From: Balneolaceae bacterium
GTDB lineage: Bacteria > Bacteroidota > Rhodothermia > Balneolales > Balneolaceae
Reading direction: 5' to 3'
Assembly: GCA_007123985.1 (NCBI GenBank)
Contig: SLGA01000119.1
Coordinates: 1-9,693 of the forward strand
DNA length: 9,693 bases
The translations under genes were made by a program, and so were the position numbers. Positions 6,616 to 9,693 of the stretch are shown here, one piece after another. Position 1 is the stretch's first letter; every line of letters starts with the position of its first letter. Under the pieces are notes generated by a model, which was not told where the DNA came from, made no database searches, and saw only the letters and a program-made list of their open reading frames with translations.

Positions 6616-7395
6616 TTACCTAACCCTTCTCATATTTTGCTGCGTAAAAAATGATTCGCCCAAATCCACATCAAATTCCAGGCTTTTATATTCCAGTATC
6701 GTTCTCTGTTCAGGTTTATCAGCTGGTATAAGAATCATTTTTGAAGGGAACACACGATCTCCCATTTCACCTATGTTCAAAAATTCAATGGTATTGGCCA
6801 GTTCATCCCTTTGATCATAATTCTCTTCTCTGAGCATAATGTAGTGCTCTTTATCTACCCATATAAGCACTTTTCCCCATACAATTGACGATTCTGGTTT
6901 TGGAATCAGTTCAAGTACCCAGGCTTCTCGGCCGTTATACTCTTCTTCGCGCAAAATTTGATGTTCATAGTCTTCTATAGTTGAGCTTTCCCGAACCAAA
7001 TCATCGTTTGTAAAATCGGAGCCCATCCATGATTGAGACATCATTGAAGGCGGCATTTTGATTGTGCGATCGATGTTTGGTACGTAATTCCAAATCTCAT
7101 TGTGACGCTTCAGGTAAGTAGTGCCCTGATCGCGTGCAGGAGCTGTAACCAATATCAGCGAATAATCTTCACCCAGTGCCCATGCCTTCATGCTAATTTC
7201 CCGGGTGTAACGCGGTCGCTCAATTTTCATGGTCATTTCAGCTTCACTCGATTCTCCCCGCATTGCCTGTTCCATCTGTTCTATGATGTCGGCTGCAGTT
7301 TGAGCCTTTGCTGTTTCAGAAAAGTGCAGCATAACAGCAATTGATAAAAGTGCTGTTAAAATTAGTCCAGGTACTTTTTTCAACGATCTTTTCAT
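6616..7395 (-). CDS. LolA-like outer membrane lipoprotein-sorting protein
   Basis: A 259-residue periplasmic protein of the LolA-like 'outer membrane lipoprotein-sorting' family (COG2834/PF17131 type). It has a basic N-terminus, a hydrophobic signal segment (about 9-26) and a likely cleavage site after AKA (residues 29-31). The mature part opens with TAADIIEQMEQAMRG, then alternates beta strands. The diagnostic SWMGSDFTNDDLV lies at 122-134, preceded by a TYLKRHNEIWNYVPNIDRT-type stretch, and VWGKVLIWVDKEHYIMLRE is at about 172-190. Family members form a half-barrel with a hydrophobic cavity and are commonly encoded beside RND/MMPL or FtsX-type exporters and outer-membrane barrels, as here. 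It is expected to shuttle a lipid or lipid-modified molecule across the periplasm; the cargo is not deducible. Its start is 20 bases after the 42-codon ORF, without a clear Shine-Dalgarno. Confidence 0.93.
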   Translation of the reverse strand: MKRSLKKVPGLILTALLSIAVMLHFSETAKAQTAADIIEQMEQAMRGESSEAEMTMKIERPRYTREISMKAWALGEDYSLILVTAPARDQGTTYLKRHNEIWNYVPNIDRTIKMPPSMMSQSWMGSDFTNDDLVRESSTIEDYEHQILREEEYNGREAWVLELIPKPESSIVWGKVLIWVDKEHYIMLREENYDQRDELANTIEFLNIGEMGDRVFPSKMILIPADKPEQRTILEYKSLEFDVDLGESFFTQQNMRRVR

Positions 7396-7415
7396 GTTGA
7401 TCGAATTTTTAGTTC

Positions 7416-7544
7416 TTAGTGGTATACCATCTCCAATTGATCGATAAAATGTATGATGTACTGATCAATCGTACGGTCTGCTTCTCTGATGGCTTTAATC
7501 ACCTTTTCTATGATTGATTCGAATTGTTGATTATGATTTTCCAT
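7416..7544 (-). CDS. Putative 42-residue peptide overlapping the regulator gene
   Basis: An ATG at 7544 lies inside the last codons of the regulator gene and opens a 42-codon frame ending in TAA at 7416-7418, so the two frames overlap by 14 bases. The product begins MENHNQQFES, is highly charged in the middle (EKVIKAIREADRT), and then has an Ile/Tyr-rich stretch (IDQYIIHFIDQLEMVYH). A single amphipathic helix, possibly dimeric coiled coil, is expected. There is no Cys and no signal peptide. The overlap suggests translational coupling to the regulator, and the LolA-like gene follows after 20 bases, so the ORF exactly fills the gap. No family is recognised, and a chance ORF cannot be excluded. 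Confidence 0.5.
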   Translation of the reverse strand: MENHNQQFESIIEKVIKAIREADRTIDQYIIHFIDQLEMVYH

Positions 7545-8019
7545 CTCTTTTACTTTTTGCGATAATGTTCTCTTTCTCTGCTTCCCACTTCTGTAGTACT
7601 TTGTCTACTTCATCACCGAGCCATTTATAAAATGATGATACTTCAAGTGTCCATTCATGAACTCGATCATTTTTCTCCTTCAGGCCGCGGCCTTTATCAA
7701 GCACTTCTGCAAATTTTACGAACAATGTAATACGCTGTTTCAAAATACTGCCTACCTGCATATTACTGATTCGATAGTACGTTTTGCGATCTCCAGGCAG
7801 AGATACAGGTTCTACAAAGCCAACAGCAATCAGCTGTTTTGTAGTACCGCTGATACTCCCTTTACTGGCCTTCAACACTTCCATTATTTCATTGAACGAA
7901 ACGGCTTCCTTGTCGCAAACAATCAGATAACCAAGTATGCGTCCGGCCATGCGTGTCATGCCAAATAGTTCAAATGCCATACCTGCTTCTTCTATATATC
8001 TGAGTTTCTCTTCTGTCAT
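7531..8019 (-). CDS. GbsR/MarR-family transcriptional regulator
   Basis: A 162-residue winged helix-turn-helix DNA-binding protein of the GbsR branch of MarR regulators (COG1510 type). The segment GMTRMAGRILGYLIV (20-34) leads into the HTH. The recognition helix region is ASKGSISGTTKQLIAVGFVE (51-70), and the wing is PGDRKTYYRI (75-84). The C-terminal part (about 95-155) is a long charged helix region likely to mediate dimerisation, and the length is normal for the group. It is the first gene of the operon and lies 45 bases downstream of a perfect dyad, so autoregulation and control of the transporter genes are inferred. The effector is unknown; some relatives sense choline or betaine, others lipophilic compounds, but no sensor residues can be read here. 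Confidence 0.92.
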   Translation of the reverse strand: MTEEKLRYIEEAGMAFELFGMTRMAGRILGYLIVCDKEAVSFNEIMEVLKASKGSISGTTKQLIAVGFVEPVSLPGDRKTYYRISNMQVGSILKQRITLFVKFAEVLDKGRGLKEKNDRVHEWTLEVSSFYKWLGDEVDKVLQKWEAEKENIIAKSKRDGKS

Positions 8020-8063
8020 TATACTCGGTTTATTTACTTCTCTTTCGTAAAACTACAAATAAA

Positions 8064-8099
8064 GTTCATTTAGTTCAAATATTATTGAACTAAATGAAC
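8064..8099. promoter_or_regulatory. Perfect 15-bp dyad, probable operator of the GbsR-like regulator
   Basis: GTTCATTTAGTTCAA (8064-8078) and TTGAACTAAATGAAC (8085-8099) are exact inverted copies around ATATTA. Each arm itself carries GTTCA (or TGAAC) twice at 9-bp spacing, so there are four half-sites arranged as two nested dyads, suiting two regulator dimers. It lies 45 bases upstream of the regulator ATG. Directly downstream on the minus strand is TTTATTTG (8063-8056), 7 of 8 matches to the Bacteroidota -7 motif TAnnTTTG, but no well-placed -33 TTTG is seen. The stem is AT-rich with no following T-run, so a terminator for the surface-repeat gene is less likely. Confidence 0.82.
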
Positions 8100-8165
8100 A
8101 ATAATGATTTCTTGCACTTTTTCTTTTCAATAGTGGCAAAGGGTTTCATGCAGACCAGTAGTAAA

Positions 8166-9428
8166 TCAGTGCCCGAAGAACTGGAAACCTGCGCTGAATC
8201 CCACCCAGAAAGTAAAGTCGCTGCCACCGCGTTCACCCCTTAAAATTGAATACCAAGCATACTCATTACTGCGGGCCTCTCTCGATAACAGAAGATTAAA
8301 TGAGGGGCCGGCATACAGACCAAACCCACCTGAAAGATCACGGCCAATCAGATACCTGAAGCTGTAAATACTATTAAGGCGAGTACTAAAACTTCCCTCC
8401 TGAACATTTTGGATGCTCAGATCCCGCATACGGAAAAAGCCTTCATATCGAGGATTTTCCCAGGCTTCATCAAGTGGTTTGTATGTCCCGATGGTCCACC
8501 CGAGGGTCCATACATCGCGATCTCTTAAAAAGGGATTGTATCCAAGCGATACCATATTGTAGATTTCCCGCGTGCCCAGTTTTAGCCCTATGTTTTGAAA
8601 ACCGGCGTCACTCAACCATACATCCAGGTTATGGCGGCCATTGTTGTAATAGCTGATTAAACCAATGGGGATGCCTTCAAAATCATGCGCAAAATTGAAT
8701 AGCCCGATCTGCGCACCGCGTACTGTGTAAGCAAAATTTGCAAGTCCGGACACTTGAAATCCCTGCATGTTTCGCGTCAGATTTACTCCCCCGGCAAAAG
8801 CAAAGCCCTGCATATCCCGAGAGAGATTTGTTACACCTGCAAAAGCAAAGCCTTGCTGGCGGTCTGCATTAAAATTTCCGAAGCCTGCAAACTGAAATCC
8901 CTGCGAATCATCCACACTGGCATTGAATATTCCTGCAAACTGAAATCCCTGCAGATCCTGCCTGGCAATATTTCCAACACCCGCTACCTGCAGACCCCGA
9001 ACCGAGCCATACCCTGCATTCACAAAAAATGACCCCTGTAAACCCTGGAGCGAACTCTCAGAAATGTTTGCTAATCCCGAGAGCTGAACACCCGCCATAC
9101 TAAGACGGGAAAAGTTAGCGAATGCGGCAAAATTGGCGCCATTCATCGTTCCGCCTGAAACATTAAATGTGCCAAACTGAATACCGCTTGTATATGCCTG
9201 ATTGATGTTGATCAAGCCAAGTTCAAACCCATCAAGACCACCATTGTACCCTCCCAAAATATTTAATGAGTAGCGTGCTGTATAGTTTACGGCATCAATA
9301 CCGTTGGTGCTAAGTCCCGGTATTACCGAAACTCTAAATTCTCGATATTCAAGCTCATTCGATGTTTGTGAATGAGCCAGTTCGATCGTAAACAAGAATA
9401 CTATGAGAAAAATCAGGTATTGTTTCAT
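8166..9428 (-). CDS. Secreted surface-repeat protein (LA_2272/LA_2273-like)
   Basis: A 420-residue exported protein. Residues 1-20 (KQYLIFLIVFLFTIELAHS) form a signal peptide with cleavage before Q21. From about residue 67 to 258 come 12-13 tandem 15-16-residue repeats with consensus GxQ(hydrophobic)AG(hydrophobic)xN(hydrophobic)xxxxxQ, most regular at 145-237. This resembles the 'surface repeat' proteins first named in Leptospira and common in Bacteroidota; a beta-solenoid or stacked-strand fold is probable. The C-terminal part (about 265-420) is aromatic-rich with alternating pattern and may be an outer-membrane barrel or anchoring domain. The frame is open upstream to an ATG at 9485, but only the 9428 ATG places the signal peptide at the N-terminus. 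It lies 146 bases upstream of the regulator, with the operator in between, and is probably a separate unit. Function is unknown. Confidence 0.85.
   Translation of the reverse strand: MKQYLIFLIVFLFTIELAHSQTSNELEYREFRVSVIPGLSTNGIDAVNYTARYSLNILGGYNGGLDGFELGLININQAYTSGIQFGTFNVSGGTMNGANFAAFANFSRLSMAGVQLSGLANISESSLQGLQGSFFVNAGYGSVRGLQVAGVGNIARQDLQGFQFAGIFNASVDDSQGFQFAGFGNFNADRQQGFAFAGVTNLSRDMQGFAFAGGVNLTRNMQGFQVSGLANFAYTVRGAQIGLFNFAHDFEGIPIGLISYYNNGRHNLDVWLSDAGFQNIGLKLGTREIYNMVSLGYNPFLRDRDVWTLGWTIGTYKPLDEAWENPRYEGFFRMRDLSIQNVQEGSFSTRLNSIYSFRYLIGRDLSGGFGLYAGPSFNLLLSREARSNEYAWYSILRGERGGSDFTFWVGFSAGFQFFGH
8655..9230 (-). repeat. Tandem 45/48-base coding repeats of the surface protein
   Basis: About a dozen degenerate units of 45 or 48 bases encode the GFQFAG-type repeats. 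At DNA level the closest pair, an identical 21-base stretch starting at 8884 and 8932, is spaced 48 bases apart. A second near-identical 19-base pair at 8793 and 8838 is 45 bases apart. This is consistent with recent tandem duplication in the middle of the array and older, diverged units at its ends. Confidence 0.85.
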
Positions 9429-9597
9429 CAGATTTACCCTTATATGGTACGTCTTATTGCCTCTGTTAGAATCTGCACAAAACAAAAATACAAAATGATT
9501 GCAATTATTCGAGTTGAGGAGTTCAGTCCATCAAAAATCTAAAAAGAACGGCTAAAAAGTGTATCTTCAACCTTGATAAATTCAACAGATTATTTCC

Positions 9598-9693
9598 ATG
9601 AATATTTCGATTCCTTCTGAAACAGATCTCTTAAAAGCAGTTATCGTTCATACACCCGGCAGGGAAGTTTCCCTGGTAAATCCCGGTATAAAA
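9598..9693 (+). CDS. Arginine deiminase-like protein, 5' part only
   Basis: The first 32 codons of a plus-strand gene cut by the window edge. The product begins MNISIPSETD and continues LLKAVIVHTPGREVSLVNPG, matching the N-terminal strand and loop of arginine deiminases and related guanidino-group-modifying enzymes (LKxVxVHxPGxE...NP pattern). A full-length enzyme would hydrolyse arginine to citrulline and ammonia, but the catalytic Cys, His and Asp/Glu residues lie outside the window, so the reaction cannot be confirmed. It is divergent from the surface-repeat gene. The 169 bases between the two starts are AT-rich, with no clear Shine-Dalgarno and no recognisable operator. Confidence 0.72.
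   Translation, partial: MNISIPSETDLLKAVIVHTPGREVSLVNPGIK

Noticed and set aside
8754..9032. Plus-strand 92-codon ORF with periodic Lys/Ser/Leu segments
   Set aside because: An antisense reading of the surface-repeat array; its periodicity follows from the repeats on the other strand.
8655..9230. CRISPR-like array because of regular 45-48-base spacing
   Set aside because: The repeats are in frame, coding and degenerate, with no unique spacers and no cas genes nearby.
9429..9485. N-terminal extension of the surface-repeat protein to ATG 9485
   Set aside because: It would put 19 polar residues ahead of an otherwise typical signal peptide.

Overview
The window looks like an ordinary chromosomal stretch of a marine or halophilic member of the Bacteroidota/Balneolota-Rhodothermota side of the tree. 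This is inferred from four things: weak or absent Shine-Dalgarno sequences on most genes, a GbsR/MarR-type regulator, short G/C-rich REP-like hairpins scattered between genes, and a secreted LA_2272-type 'surface repeat' protein. Species-level identity cannot be read from the sequence. Almost all genes are on the minus strand. No rRNA, tRNA, CRISPR array or transposase is visible.

Right to left on the minus strand, the core is one apparent operon (about 8100 down to 1781). It begins with an AT-rich dyad operator, then a GbsR-like regulator, an overlapping 42-codon ORF, a periplasmic LolA-like 'outer membrane lipoprotein-sorting' protein, two FtsX/LolC-type permeases, a LolD/MacB-type ATPase and an outer-membrane beta-barrel protein with a TTG start. 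Together these would supply regulator, inner-membrane ABC engine, periplasmic hydrophobic-cargo carrier and outer-membrane partner, so a trans-envelope lipid or lipoprotein-like export system is the natural inference; the cargo is unknown. Every junction from the LolA-like gene downstream contains a fold-back structure. Most are REP-like elements, and one of these has become the coding sequence for the last 20 or so residues of the ATPase.

The left flank (1-1780) holds an NAD-type short-chain dehydrogenase, a small two-helix membrane protein whose frame is broken at a T6C slippery site, and a strikingly low-complexity, amphipathic, synuclein/LEA-like 187-residue protein with the only strong Shine-Dalgarno in the window and its own terminator.

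The right flank holds a secreted protein with about a dozen tandem 15-16-residue repeats and, divergently, the first 32 codons of an arginine deiminase-like gene cut by the window edge. No gap between genes exceeds about 180 bases; the gaps contain the hairpins, the operator, or nothing recognisable.
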